A stretch of DNA of 15,041 bases from an uncultured Bdellovibrio sp. (GTDB lineage Bacteria > Bdellovibrionota > Bdellovibrionia > Bdellovibrionales > Bdellovibrionaceae). Of the stretch, positions 1-7,481 are shown piece by piece. The translations under genes were made by a program, and so were the position numbers. How positions within the stretch are numbered: position 1 is the first letter of the stretch; the number at the start of each line of letters is the position of its first letter. The stretch spans positions 1-15,041 of the forward strand of contig CAMLRE010000008.1 of the NCBI GenBank assembly GCA_946482355.1, written 5' to 3'. The notes under the pieces are model-generated. The model did not search any database. It saw nothing but the letters and a program-made list of their open reading frames with translations, and had not been told where the DNA came from.

Positions 1-234
1 CTGCTGGCACTTTTCAGAAAGCGGCGCTGGCGAATGTTGCGTTAAATAGTCAGCGTCTTTAAAACTTAATAAAGATTTAAATTTATTTTGCAAAAGAGTT
101 TGTAATTTTTCTGTCTGAGGAACCGCGTAATAAAGATTAAAAATAGGATACTTAAAACTGTTTTTAGCAGTTTCTGATCTCGAGTGATAAACTTGCCCCT
201 GCATCAGATAAAAAGCCACTATGCAATTCTCCAT
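1..234 (-). CDS. DUF1365 family protein, N-terminal 78 residues (gene cut by the window edge)
   Basis: The reading frame opens at an ATG at 234 and stays open to base 1, so the C-terminal part lies outside the window. The visible residues fit the start of DUF1365 (COG3496): YHSR at 16-19, the basic and aromatic NSFKYPIF segment at 25-32 (compare H-x-F-x-Y-P in the family), and the SFKDADY stretch at 57-63. The start lies inside the end of the upstream flavoprotein gene, with 16 bases of overlap, which suggests one transcript and coupled translation. No Shine-Dalgarno sequence precedes the ATG. Family knowledge: DUF1365 genes nearly always adjoin a COG2907 flavoprotein and often a Cfa-type methylase, and the set is linked to modification of unsaturated membrane fatty acids. 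The biochemical role of DUF1365 itself is not known to me. Confidence 0.85.
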   Translation of the reverse strand, partial: MENCIVAFYLMQGQVYHSRSETAKNSFKYPIFNLYYAVPQTEKLQTLLQNKFKSLLSFKDADYLTQHSPAPLSEKCQQ

Positions 235-1475
235 GGTGGAGTGATTTCAAAGTGTTTTGCCACATTCACCGCACTTAAAAGGCCATCTTCATGAAAGCCA
301 TAACGTGTCCACGCCCCTGCGAAATAGACACCATCATGCCCCTGAATATGCGGAATTTCATTCTGCGCATCTATAGCCTGTTGGTCAAACTTCGGGTGAT
401 CATACTGCGCTTCAAAAATTAAATCTTTTGGAGCGCGGCTTGGATTTAGCGTCAGAAGCATTTTATGTTCTGTATTTAACGGTTGTAAGCGGTTTAGCAG
501 GTACGTCAAAGACACTTTGTCTGAATTTTCACTGGCCAGTTGCGCCTGCACATTCCATGAAGCCCAGCATTTATTCTTGCGCGGTAAAAAACTTTCATCT
601 TCGTGCAAGAACGCCTTATTCGGAATTGTTGAAAAGCTTTTTAAGATTTTTTCTTGCTGCGAATTTTTAAATTTATAAATTTTTGCTGTCACCGGTGCAT
701 GGGTTGCAAAAATCACTTTATCGAATTTGTAACTTTGTTTAGCTGTTGTGACTTGAAGTTCACTTCCCACATGTTCCACTGCGTGCACCGGTTCATTCAT
801 GTGAATGTGTTGCAACTGTCTCGCAATTTGATCGACGTAATTCTTCGATCCGTTTTTCACTGTTCGCCAAATCGGGCGATCATTCACTTGCAACAGTTTA
901 TGGTTTATAAAAAAAGTTAAAAAAGTTTCAGCTGGAAAATCCAACATGCCTTTTTCTGGCGTGGACCAGATGGCTGCCACCATCGGTAAAATATACCACT
1001 CCATCAGCTCGCGCGGATAATTTTGCCTAAATAATAATTCATTTATAGTCCAGCGGTTACGACGCGCCAACTCACGATTTTTTTCAGCATGCCGATGAAA
1101 GGCTAGTATGGCTAACAGCAGTCTGTGAAAGCGCGGATTAAACAAATTTCGTTTTTGGGCAAATACAGTACCTAGACTGTCTCCGGCCCACTCCAAGCCA
1201 ATTTGCGGGACTTGAATAGACAATGACATGTTTGAACTGACAGTTTCTGTGTTTAAATATCTAAAAAGTGCTTTTAAATGAGGATAAGTGAGCTCATTGT
1301 AAACGAGAAATCCCGTGTCAATATTATTTTGTTTACCATTTTTTTCAACAACGCTAGTATGAGCATGTCCACCTAAACGATTTGTTGATTCAAAAAGATG
1401 AACTTTGTGCTTCTGATTTAAAATCAGAGCTGTTCCTAATCCACTAATTCCCGACCCAATGACTGCAATATTCAT
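219..1475 (-). CDS. NAD/FAD-binding amine-oxidase-like flavoprotein (COG2907 type)
   Basis: This 418-residue protein has the usual length for its family. It begins with an ADP-binding Rossmann motif, GSGISG at residues 7-12, ending near E29. An RLGGHAHT segment follows at about 33-40, typical of flavin amine oxidases and phytoene-desaturase-like enzymes. Near the C terminus YFAGAWTRYG at 384-393 and FHEDGLLSAV at 394-403 form the second FAD contact. A HEDESFLP block and the IWS segment in the middle are also characteristic of COG2907. The ATG at 1475 is chosen because the nucleotide-binding fold begins immediately after it. The frame extends 60 codons further upstream, but that stretch runs through the divergent promoter region and into the TetR gene. 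Relatives act with DUF1365 and Cfa-like proteins on methylated or unsaturated fatty acids, including furan fatty acid formation in Rhodobacter as I recall. The exact reaction here is unknown. Confidence 0.9.
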   Translation of the reverse strand: MNIAVIGSGISGLGTALILNQKHKVHLFESTNRLGGHAHTSVVEKNGKQNNIDTGFLVYNELTYPHLKALFRYLNTETVSSNMSLSIQVPQIGLEWAGDSLGTVFAQKRNLFNPRFHRLLLAILAFHRHAEKNRELARRNRWTINELLFRQNYPRELMEWYILPMVAAIWSTPEKGMLDFPAETFLTFFINHKLLQVNDRPIWRTVKNGSKNYVDQIARQLQHIHMNEPVHAVEHVGSELQVTTAKQSYKFDKVIFATHAPVTAKIYKFKNSQQEKILKSFSTIPNKAFLHEDESFLPRKNKCWASWNVQAQLASENSDKVSLTYLLNRLQPLNTEHKMLLTLNPSRAPKDLIFEAQYDHPKFDQQAIDAQNEIPHIQGHDGVYFAGAWTRYGFHEDGLLSAVNVAKHFEITPPWRIA

Positions 1476-1563
1476 ATAAACAAATATTATTTTAGTGTCA
1501 CGCTGGACGCTACAGATATTTTTGTTTGCACACACAGCGTCTTTCCTATACTTTTTTTTATAT
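1476..1563. promoter_or_regulatory. Divergent control region with ACGCT half-sites (candidate TetR operator)
   Basis: This is the 88-base gap between the flavoprotein and regulator starts. It contains ACGCT at 1500-1504 and 1507-1511 in direct orientation, and the inverse AGCGT at 1536-1540. The outer pair reads GACGCT (1506-1511) and AGCGTC (1536-1541), an inverted repeat with a 24-base spacer. A looser inverted pair, AAACAAATAT (1478-1487) and ATATTTTTGTTT (1516-1527), surrounds the left half. On the minus strand TAAAAT (1494-1489) is a possible -10 for the flavoprotein, without a recognisable -35. TetR regulators commonly bind such divergent gaps, so autoregulation and control of the flavoprotein operon are likely but inferred. 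Confidence 0.4.
1526..1552 (+). promoter_or_regulatory. Possible promoter of the TetR gene
   Basis: TATACT at 1547-1552 matches the -10 consensus at five of six positions. Upstream, TTGCAC (1526-1531, 15-base spacer) or TTGTTT (1522-1527, 19-base spacer) could serve as a weak -35. Transcription would start about 5 bases before the ATG at 1564, giving a nearly leaderless messenger, which agrees with the absence of a Shine-Dalgarno sequence. The AGCGTC arm of the inverted repeat lies between the two hexamers, a position where a bound repressor would block polymerase. Confidence 0.35.
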
Positions 1564-2184
1564 ATGAAACGCACGAAAGTGGCTAAAGCCGCCAAGAAGA
1601 CCAAAAAAGTAAGAAAATACGACAACTCTTCTCGCCTTGAGAAATCAAACAGCAATCGCCAGAAAATTATCGAAAACTATGTCGACCTGTTAGTTGAAAA
1701 ACGAGGTGAAGAAATTTCTTTAGAAGAGTTAGCCGAACGCGCTGGTCTTTCTACACGTACCTTATTCCGCTTTTTTGGCGATAAAAAATCTTTAAGCCAA
1801 GAGTTAGAAACTTATGTTGAATCTTACGTGACAAACGTAGCCGGTAATTTACAAATTATGACGGTTGAAGATTTTGCTGAGTTTGCGTTTCAGGTTTTTG
1901 ACAAATACGAAAGCTTAATCTTAGCTTACCTTTACACAAACTTCGGCCAACAATCGCGTATTGCTTTCAGAAAAAAGCTAAATACGTTGTTAATGGAAAA
2001 AATCAGAGCGCAGATTCCACAAACAAACAACAAAGATGAACAACACCGTATTCATTTAATTATCACGCTAATCAGCGCGAATTTATGGAACGATCTTCGT
2101 AACGTGTACAACCAAACAGGCGCAGAGATGGGTAAATCCATGAAATGGGCTGTGGGTACACTTCTTAAGAATTTAAATAGTTAA
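1564..2184 (+). CDS. TetR/AcrR-family transcriptional regulator
   Basis: A 206-residue protein, a normal TetR length. After a lysine-rich tail (residues 1-18, KRTKVAKAAKKTKK) and a polar linker, the DNA-binding three-helix unit spans about 31-80: helix 1 around NRQKIIENYVDLL, then ISLEELAERAGLSTRTLFRF at 51-70 as the helix-turn-helix, then FGDKKSL. The C-terminal helices form the ligand and dimer domain and carry no residue pattern I can link to a ligand. The ATG at 1564 is preferred over an in-frame GTG at 1495, which lies upstream of the likely promoter. It is divergent from the flavoprotein, so it probably represses that operon and itself; its inducer could be a fatty acid or acyl-CoA, but this is a guess. 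The basic N-terminal tail is longer than usual. Confidence 0.88.
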   Translation: MKRTKVAKAAKKTKKVRKYDNSSRLEKSNSNRQKIIENYVDLLVEKRGEEISLEELAERAGLSTRTLFRFFGDKKSLSQELETYVESYVTNVAGNLQIMTVEDFAEFAFQVFDKYESLILAYLYTNFGQQSRIAFRKKLNTLLMEKIRAQIPQTNNKDEQHRIHLIITLISANLWNDLRNVYNQTGAEMGKSMKWAVGTLLKNLNS

Positions 2185-2189
2185 TATAA

Positions 2190-2207
2190 GGGCGCCTAGC
2201 TGCGCCT
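2190..2207. terminator. Small GC hairpin between convergent genes
   Basis: GGCGC (2191-2195) pairs with GCGCC (2202-2206) around a six-base loop, and a G-U pair can extend the stem. It fills nearly all of the gap between the TetR stop (TAA, 2182-2184) and the fibre stop (complement of 2206-2208). On the plus strand a TTTTT run (2215-2219) follows some bases later; on the minus strand an AT-rich stretch follows. It may act as a short bidirectional terminator, but the stem is only five pairs and the T-run is not directly adjacent. Confidence 0.35.
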
Positions 2208-5200
2208 ATCGCGATTTTTCGAGACGATCCAGACGCTCTTTAATAGCTGCATTTTCAGCCTCAAGACTTTGAATCTTACGTGCTTGTTCTGCAGCTTGAT
2301 TTTTCAACTCTGCATTTTCAGCTTTAACACCGTTAATTTCGTAATAAATTTCCTTAATTGCATTAACCATCGCCCAAAAAATCGGTGTGGTATTTAATGA
2401 TAAGAAACCTTCTTTATCTTCTTTCACAGCTTCAGGAATTTGTTTTTGCACCTCTTGCGCAAGCACACCTGTATATGTCACTGACGAATCAATTTGTTTT
2501 GGATTATCTTTTTTATAGTTAAAGTAAATCGTCTCAAGGCTTGCGATCTCGCGAAGGCCGCGGTTATATTTTCCTGAAACATCTTTAAGTCTTTCATCTG
2601 ATGGTACAATCCATGCCGAATCACCGCCATTGCGATACGGAGTTCCGGTAATACGAAGATCGCCGCTGACATCCAGTTTATATGATGGACCTGAAGTGCC
2701 AATACCTACATTACCTGTACTTTCAGAGGCGTAAAGTAAAACTCTCGAATTAAAAGGATCAAAAATACCTGTATAACCAGTACCTGTTCCGTTAGTCCAA
2801 ATGTAACTGTCGTTACCATTCATTTTTATATCTCCGGTGACACTCACATTACCGCTCACAGTTAGCCTGTCGCTCACCGAAGTCGTGCCAACTCCGACAT
2901 CACCATTTTTCAGAATCATTAATGCCGTAGAGCGCGAGGCTCCGGAACCTGTACCATTACCGATGACAAAAAGAGGATCTGTTGCCACCCAACTGCTCGT
3001 CGTTTCACCGCCTTTAGGCATGTTGTAAGCTCCGATTGTTGTTTGGGCGTATGACTCTGCAGTTGTGAAATAATTGGCCGACATCGAATAACGACCGGTC
3101 GCTGCAGTCGTATATCCCATCGCTGTAGATCCATAAGCGGCTGCACTATTTCCGTATCCACCAGGAACAGTAGCAAGCTGACCAGCGGCACTGTTAGAAG
3201 AGCCACCACCAATTGCAGCATTATTACTGCCGTTTGCGATGTTGTATCCACCACCGGCGATCACACTTCCCGTTGAACCAGCACCAATACTGTTACCAAC
3301 ACCTCCGCCAATCACCGAATGTTGAGCGGCCGCTACACCAGTTGCAACACCACGATCGGTTTGCCAGTCGACAGCATTTTGCCCACGTTTGTTACCACCA
3401 GCTGCCGTATTATCTGCAGCGTGTGCCGTCAATGCTCCAGTGCCTTTGGGAGATAACGCCACATCCACATTTGCCGCTGCGTTTGCCGCTAATAAACGTA
3501 CCACCGGTACCGTGGCATTCGGAGCAGAGGTCGTCACGCTTTCTGCAAAGTGAGTCAGATTATTCCAGCCAACACTTAAATCTTTACAGTTCGCACCATT
3601 TTCATCACATAAATCTGTCGCGCGTACAACTCCAGAAACATCAAGTGTTGCAGCTGGATTTGTCGTACCGATACCGACATTACCCGAATTAGTCCAAGTT
3701 AAAACCGAACCGTCTAAATTTGTACTGCTCGTATTTGCATACCCTAATGACCATTTTCCTGTGGAGTTATTGCCGACAACACCCCAACCACCACCGGCGT
3801 GATTTAATAAGATTTGTGAATTTCCCGTGGTGTTGATAGCAATACCTGGAGCGCCACTACCAATCTCTAGTTGAGCAGCGTTATAAAATGTGCCTGAAGC
3901 AATTTGTACTGAACCACGATAGCCAGTTCCTGTACCGCTACCCGGAATTAAATTAATATTACCACCATTACGATTTCCAGAACCCGCATTCTGCGCAACG
4001 ATAGTCACAGGAGTTCCATCAACACCAGCGGCTGCAGATCCTCCGCGCACATCTAAAATACCGATCGGTGAAGATGTTCCAATACCGACTCGGCCTACAT
4101 CGGTAATTCGCAATCTTTCAATCGCAGCAGTTGAAAATCCGACTTGATTAGCCGCTGCCCGAAACATCCCGGCATCTGAACTTCCATTGAAGGTATAAGT
4201 TGGCGCAGCTGCAGTTCCGTTTGAACTTCTGATAAAACCGCCGCCAATTGTTGGCGAAAGAAATCCGTTCGCATTATCAAAGTTCCAGTAATTTGTTCCG
4301 TTGATTGAAAGACCAATCCAGTTCGCACCGGCTCTGTAAAAACCAGTTCCGGTTTCAGAAGCAAAAGCAATAGATGGGTTTGTCGCAGTTCCATCATCGG
4401 CTAAAAGTCGACTGGCTTTGGTTACACCACTCACAACTAAAGCGTATGTAGGATTTGCCGTGCCGATACCGACATTACCGCTCAGGTAATTAACTGTTGT
4501 ACCAGAAGTGCTCCACGGCGAAGCGGCCGCCGCAGAAACCGGTGTATAACCTAAAGCTGAAATCACAGCGGCACTTGTTACACTGCCCCCACCACCCAGG
4601 CTTCCCCAAGTTGAGCCGTCACAAAATTGCACTGCACCGGCATTGTAACGAATAGCTCCCGCGTAACTTGCTGCACATGTTGAGCTATCCATACTGATAC
4701 GAATCGCACCTGATACTTCAAGTGTTGTCACAGGTTGGGTTTTACCAAAACCTACTTTTCCGTTTTTAAGAACTGTCATCGCGTTTGAACGTGGCGAACC
4801 ATTTTCGCTGTTACCAATTTCAAAAATTGGATCTGTAGAAATCCAAGCTGTACCACTACCATTACCCACGTTGTAACTACCAACAGCAATACCACGATAA
4901 GCGCGCGCAAAAACTGACTGACCAATTGCCACACTCGCTTCACCATCAGCATTTGCTGATGGTCCCATCGCAATACTTCGATCAGCATTAGCGCTACTGC
5001 TTCCCATCGCAATGCTGTACATACCCCCAGCGTAACTGCTATCAAATGATGTACTTAAATCACCGACGGCTTGTGATTCACCAAAGGCTGTAGCTCTATC
5101 TCCGGTAGCTTGGCTGTAACGACCAATCGCTACTGCATTCGGGCTACTTGCAAATGTACCTGTTCCTAAAGAGATCGCCCCGTAACCAAAAGCTGTCGCA

Positions 5201-7365
5201 CCATCACCCATGGCAATACTGCCATCACTGATGTTCGCATCATCCCATTCATCGGCTCCAACAGAACCAGCACGGAAGGCTGATTTTTTCGGATAGAAAA
5301 ACATTCTTGCACCAGAGCCGCTGACAGATAAGCTTTCGCCACTGCCGTATTCACCGGAAACTAATAACACACCACTAACCGATAATTTTTGTAGAGGAGA
5401 GACAACGCCAATACCAATACTGCCTGATGAAATTTCCGTATTTTGGCCGTTGATATTTGTACCGTAAATTAAATTACCAATATTTAAAGTGTTTGAAGAT
5501 GTTGGTGTTGGCGTATCGATGTTATAACCAATCACGATATTTTTTGAACCTGTTGTTAACGTATCAGCAGCACGATAACCGATCACCGTATTGCTATTTC
5601 CGCCCGTAGTAATCACTTTTCCCGTTAAATAACCTAAGAAAGTATTTCCTGAAACGTTAGAAACACCAGGGCTTAACCCTTGACCGGATTGAGTTCCGAT
5701 AAAAGTATTTCCTTGCCCTGTAATAACAGAACGGCCGGCCAGAGCACCGAACGCCACGTTTTCTATACCTGTTGTATTTCTATCTAACGATGATTCACCC
5801 ATTGCCGTATTGAAAGAACCCGTTGTATTTCTATATAAGGCCCAGCTGCCGAGTCCAGAATTTGAGTACCCGCTTGTATTTCCTAACATCGATTCATTAC
5901 CGACCGCGGTATTATTTCCACCTGAAGTGTTTGAATATAAAGATTCCCAACCGATCGCTGTATTTGCCCAACCGTTTGTGTTGCTATACATAGCTTCTTC
6001 ACCGATCGCTACGTTTTCTGAACCCACAGTGATGGCACTTAACGAGCGAACTCCAAGTGCCGTGTTATTTGAAGAAGTACTGGCGCTGGCCGTTCCCAAA
6101 CCGACAAAAACGCTGTCATTCGAATTTGAATAAACAGGAACTCCACTTGCTGTGCTTCCTAACGCAGCCATCGAAGCGGCCAACGAACTGTACGAACTGC
6201 TTAATGTCGAATAAGAATTATTTAATGTTGTGATTGAACTTCCTAAAGAAGTCACTGAAGTATTCAGGATAGAAAATGAAGCTGTCGATGTAAACGATGT
6301 TGATAAAGTTGCAGGATTTGGCGGTGTATATCCTAAGGCAGAAATCACGGCAGCACTTGTCACACTGCCTGAACCACTCATACTTGACCAAGTTGTGCCG
6401 TCACACACTTGAACCAAGCCTGCGTTGTAGCGAATAGCTCCAGCGTAGCTTGCAGCGCAAGTAGCATTATCCATACTGATACGGATTGAACCTGACACAT
6501 TTACATTTCCTGAGGTGTAGTAGATCGCTGTTCCGCTTGTCGTCCATTGTGAACTTACAATAGCTGCTAATGACGATGAAAGATTTGAAACTGTTGAAGT
6601 GACCGCGGTCACTGAACTTCCTAACGAATTCACAGTGGCTGTCACTGTTGAAAATGAACTTGCTGGCGTATATGAAGATGAAAGTGTTGCCGGATCAACC
6701 GGAGTATAACCGAGTGCTGCCGTCACATCACCTGCGGTCACTGTGTAAGAAGCTCCACCGCCCCCACCACCGCCGGCTGCAATACAAACAAAGCCAGAAC
6801 CTGTGTACTGTAAAGCCTGTGATGCCGTACATGTGGGAATCGAAGAGTACTGCACAAATGCGGTCTCAGATTTATTATTAAATAAAACTGAATTATCAGC
6901 CTTACTTGCATACATCGCATACGGTACAGCGTTGATATTCATCGGCGGTAATGTTTGCCAACCATTACCATCATTAAATTGCATTACGATTTTACGAGTT
7001 GAACTTGCCGTCGCGGTAAATGAAGTTCCACCGCCCTGACAAGCCATCGAAGGAGTTGAGTTATTAAATATTTCGGTAAATGTTGTGGCCGAAGCTGGAT
7101 AAATTTTTGTTCCCGAGCCTAAAGAAAATGAAACTAATCCCGCACTGTTTGCCATATTGATTGCTGAATAGTCTTCAATATAAAGCACACAATCGGCGGC
7201 TGGATTTAAAATAGTAAATCTAAAATTAACGTTATTCGCTTCTAAAGCTACGTTATCAGGCTTAATAATTCTGGCCTGATAAGTCGTTAGTCCGGGAACA
7301 GCGAATGCTGAGACCGACAATAGAGTTATGAATAGTACATAAACGTACAGATTGGTTTTATTCAC
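2206..7365 (-). CDS. Giant exported fibre protein with YadA-like heads and C-terminal S74 chaperone (MAT-like)
   Basis: 1719 residues. A Sec signal peptide (1-22, cut after SAFA) has no lipobox. A conserved N-terminal domain (about 25-156) has Cys59 and Cys109; a linker has Cys179, Cys194 and Gly 198-205. Then come ALGYTP segments (near 218 and 340) and a duplicated cassette with CAAS and CDG motifs (about 291-348 and 885-942). Head-like beta-rolls follow in three styles: 17-residue repeats (about 431-549), shorter YadA-like repeats (about 716-860) and a GGG-rich roll (about 1345-1445). Seven G-x-V-G-I-G-T-x-x-P shaft motifs are interspersed. The C terminus is a Peptidase_S74 chaperone with dyad Ser1589/Lys1594 (SDERLK), then a coiled coil (about 1675-1719). 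S74 domains trimerise fibres and may cleave themselves off. The GTG start at 7365 follows an in-frame stop and lacks a Shine-Dalgarno. It probably forms a trimeric surface fibre for prey or surface contact; the ligand is unknown. Confidence 0.92.
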   Translation of the reverse strand: MNKTNLYVYVLFITLLSVSAFAVPGLTTYQARIIKPDNVALEANNVNFRFTILNPAADCVLYIEDYSAINMANSAGLVSFSLGSGTKIYPASATTFTEIFNNSTPSMACQGGGTSFTATASSTRKIVMQFNDGNGWQTLPPMNINAVPYAMYASKADNSVLFNNKSETAFVQYSSIPTCTASQALQYTGSGFVCIAAGGGGGGGASYTVTAGDVTAALGYTPVDPATLSSSYTPASSFSTVTATVNSLGSSVTAVTSTVSNLSSSLAAIVSSQWTTSGTAIYYTSGNVNVSGSIRISMDNATCAASYAGAIRYNAGLVQVCDGTTWSSMSGSGSVTSAAVISALGYTPPNPATLSTSFTSTASFSILNTSVTSLGSSITTLNNSYSTLSSSYSSLAASMAALGSTASGVPVYSNSNDSVFVGLGTASASTSSNNTALGVRSLSAITVGSENVAIGEEAMYSNTNGWANTAIGWESLYSNTSGGNNTAVGNESMLGNTSGYSNSGLGSWALYRNTTGSFNTAMGESSLDRNTTGIENVAFGALAGRSVITGQGNTFIGTQSGQGLSPGVSNVSGNTFLGYLTGKVITTGGNSNTVIGYRAADTLTTGSKNIVIGYNIDTPTPTSSNTLNIGNLIYGTNINGQNTEISSGSIGIGVVSPLQKLSVSGVLLVSGEYGSGESLSVSGSGARMFFYPKKSAFRAGSVGADEWDDANISDGSIAMGDGATAFGYGAISLGTGTFASSPNAVAIGRYSQATGDRATAFGESQAVGDLSTSFDSSYAGGMYSIAMGSSSANADRSIAMGPSANADGEASVAIGQSVFARAYRGIAVGSYNVGNGSGTAWISTDPIFEIGNSENGSPRSNAMTVLKNGKVGFGKTQPVTTLEVSGAIRISMDSSTCAASYAGAIRYNAGAVQFCDGSTWGSLGGGGSVTSAAVISALGYTPVSAAAASPWSTSGTTVNYLSGNVGIGTANPTYALVVSGVTKASRLLADDGTATNPSIAFASETGTGFYRAGANWIGLSINGTNYWNFDNANGFLSPTIGGGFIRSSNGTAAAPTYTFNGSSDAGMFRAAANQVGFSTAAIERLRITDVGRVGIGTSSPIGILDVRGGSAAAGVDGTPVTIVAQNAGSGNRNGGNINLIPGSGTGTGYRGSVQIASGTFYNAAQLEIGSGAPGIAINTTGNSQILLNHAGGGWGVVGNNSTGKWSLGYANTSSTNLDGSVLTWTNSGNVGIGTTNPAATLDVSGVVRATDLCDENGANCKDLSVGWNNLTHFAESVTTSAPNATVPVVRLLAANAAANVDVALSPKGTGALTAHAADNTAAGGNKRGQNAVDWQTDRGVATGVAAAQHSVIGGGVGNSIGAGSTGSVIAGGGYNIANGSNNAAIGGGSSNSAAGQLATVPGGYGNSAAAYGSTAMGYTTAATGRYSMSANYFTTAESYAQTTIGAYNMPKGGETTSSWVATDPLFVIGNGTGSGASRSTALMILKNGDVGVGTTSVSDRLTVSGNVSVTGDIKMNGNDSYIWTNGTGTGYTGIFDPFNSRVLLYASESTGNVGIGTSGPSYKLDVSGDLRITGTPYRNGGDSAWIVPSDERLKDVSGKYNRGLREIASLETIYFNYKKDNPKQIDSSVTYTGVLAQEVQKQIPEAVKEDKEGFLSLNTTPIFWAMVNAIKEIYYEINGVKAENAELKNQAAEQARKIQSLEAENAAIKERLDRLEKSR
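2885..2999 (-). repeat. TDP-F-IGNG / LKNG module, copy 2 in the first fibre
   Basis: It encodes WVATDPLFVIGNG, a Ser-Arg-Ser turn and ILKNGDVGVGT. This caps the third beta-roll and leads into a shaft motif. The partner copy at 4735-4855 encodes WISTDPIFEIGNS and VLKNGKVGFG in the same order. Each copy directly follows a head-like beta-roll, so it looks like a standard connector between head and shaft. Confidence 0.7.
4541..4713 (-). repeat. Internal 173-base cassette, copy 2
   Basis: It encodes AIRISMD, the CAAS and AIRYNAG motifs, a CDG-x-TW turn, then TSAAVISALGYTP. It matches 6323-6495 over the full 173 bases with no net length change and most bases conserved, including silent sites. The two Cys residues may form a disulfide. 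Here the cassette leads into VSAAAAS and a shaft motif, whereas copy 1 leads into NPATLS. Confidence 0.85.
4735..4855 (-). repeat. TDP-F-IGNG / LKNG module, copy 1 in the first fibre
   Basis: Partner of the module at 2885-2999; see that entry for the shared residues. It follows the second head-like roll and joins it to the VGFGKTQP shaft motif and the second 173-base cassette. Confidence 0.7.
5719..6075 (-). repeat. Seven tandem 51-base (17-residue) beta-roll units
   Basis: The units start at 6075, 6024, 5973, 5922, 5871, 5820 and 5769, with an exact 51-base period and no indels. The consensus is G-x-x-N-T-A-x-G-x-x-S-L-x-x-N-T-[TS]; the five units from 6024 to 5770 fit best, and the first and last are degenerate. 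Further diverged units (NTFIG, NTFLG, NTVIG, NIVIG) continue to about 5490 with irregular spacing. Such NTAIG repeats are common in bacterial S74 fibre proteins and are related to the YadA head beta-roll. Confidence 0.9.
6323..6495 (-). repeat. Internal 173-base cassette, copy 1
   Basis: It encodes SIRISMD, CAAS, AIRYNAG, a CDG-x-TW turn and TSAAVISALGYTP, matching the copy at 4541-4713 across its whole length. It lies directly before the 17-residue beta-roll array. Confidence 0.85.
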
Positions 7366-7379
7366 GTAACTAATATCGG
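7366..7379 (-). promoter_or_regulatory. Leader motif shared with the next fibre gene
   Basis: Directly before the GTG the coding strand reads CCGATATTAGTTAC. The 1634-residue fibre gene has CCGATAAGTTACT directly before its GTG, the same but for a two-base deletion and a one-base insertion. Neither contains a purine-rich Shine-Dalgarno. The conservation suggests either a shared translation signal or recent common origin of both gene starts. Confidence 0.5.
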
Positions 7380-7382
7380 TTT

Positions 7383-7411
7383 AATATTGTATAGAGTTAA
7401 GAATCTGTAAA
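7383..7411 (-). promoter_or_regulatory. Candidate promoter of the 1719-residue fibre gene
   Basis: On the minus strand TTTACA (7411-7406) matches the -35 consensus at five of six positions. It is followed 17 bases later by AATATT (7388-7383), four of six for the -10; TACAAT (7391-7386) is an alternative at 14 bases. The start of transcription would be near 7375, about ten bases before the GTG, so the leader would be very short. Confidence 0.4.
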
Positions 7412-7426
7412 ATATATTTTGTTTAC

Positions 7427-7440
7427 CTGTGAATACACAG
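7427..7440. promoter_or_regulatory. Perfect dyad CTGTG-AATA-CACAG
   Basis: A five-base inverted repeat with a four-base spacer in the gap between two fibre genes, just upstream of the candidate -35 at 7411. It could be a regulator site for the left fibre gene or a weak terminator hairpin for the right one. No T-run follows on the minus strand, so an operator is slightly preferred. The half-site spacing does not fit the classical CRP site. Confidence 0.35.
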
Positions 7441-7481
7441 CAACCCACGAATATGACTAGGCAATTTATTATTTATAGATT

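Noticed and set aside
1495..1563. GTG start giving a TetR protein 23 residues longer
   Set aside because: It lies upstream of the likely promoter, and the added residues are hydrophobic and unlike a TetR N terminus.
1476..1655. 60-codon upstream extension of the flavoprotein frame
   Set aside because: The nucleotide-binding fold starts at the ATG at 1475, and the extension overlaps the divergent TetR gene and its promoter region.
2206..2610. Endosialidase activity
   Set aside because: The S74 domain is named after a phage endosialidase but is only its chaperone; no sialidase catalytic domain is visible.
3213..3692. Plus-strand open frame of 159 codons and similar frames inside the fibre genes
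   Set aside because: They are antisense to repetitive fibre coding sequence, have low-complexity His/Gln/Arg content and no recognisable family.
5719..6075. Regular repeats as a CRISPR array
   Set aside because: The 51-base period is coding, there are no unique spacers between conserved repeats and no cas genes.
7427..7440. CRP-type binding site
   Set aside because: The TGTG and CACA halves are four bases apart, not the spacing of the classical TGTGA-N6-TCACA site.
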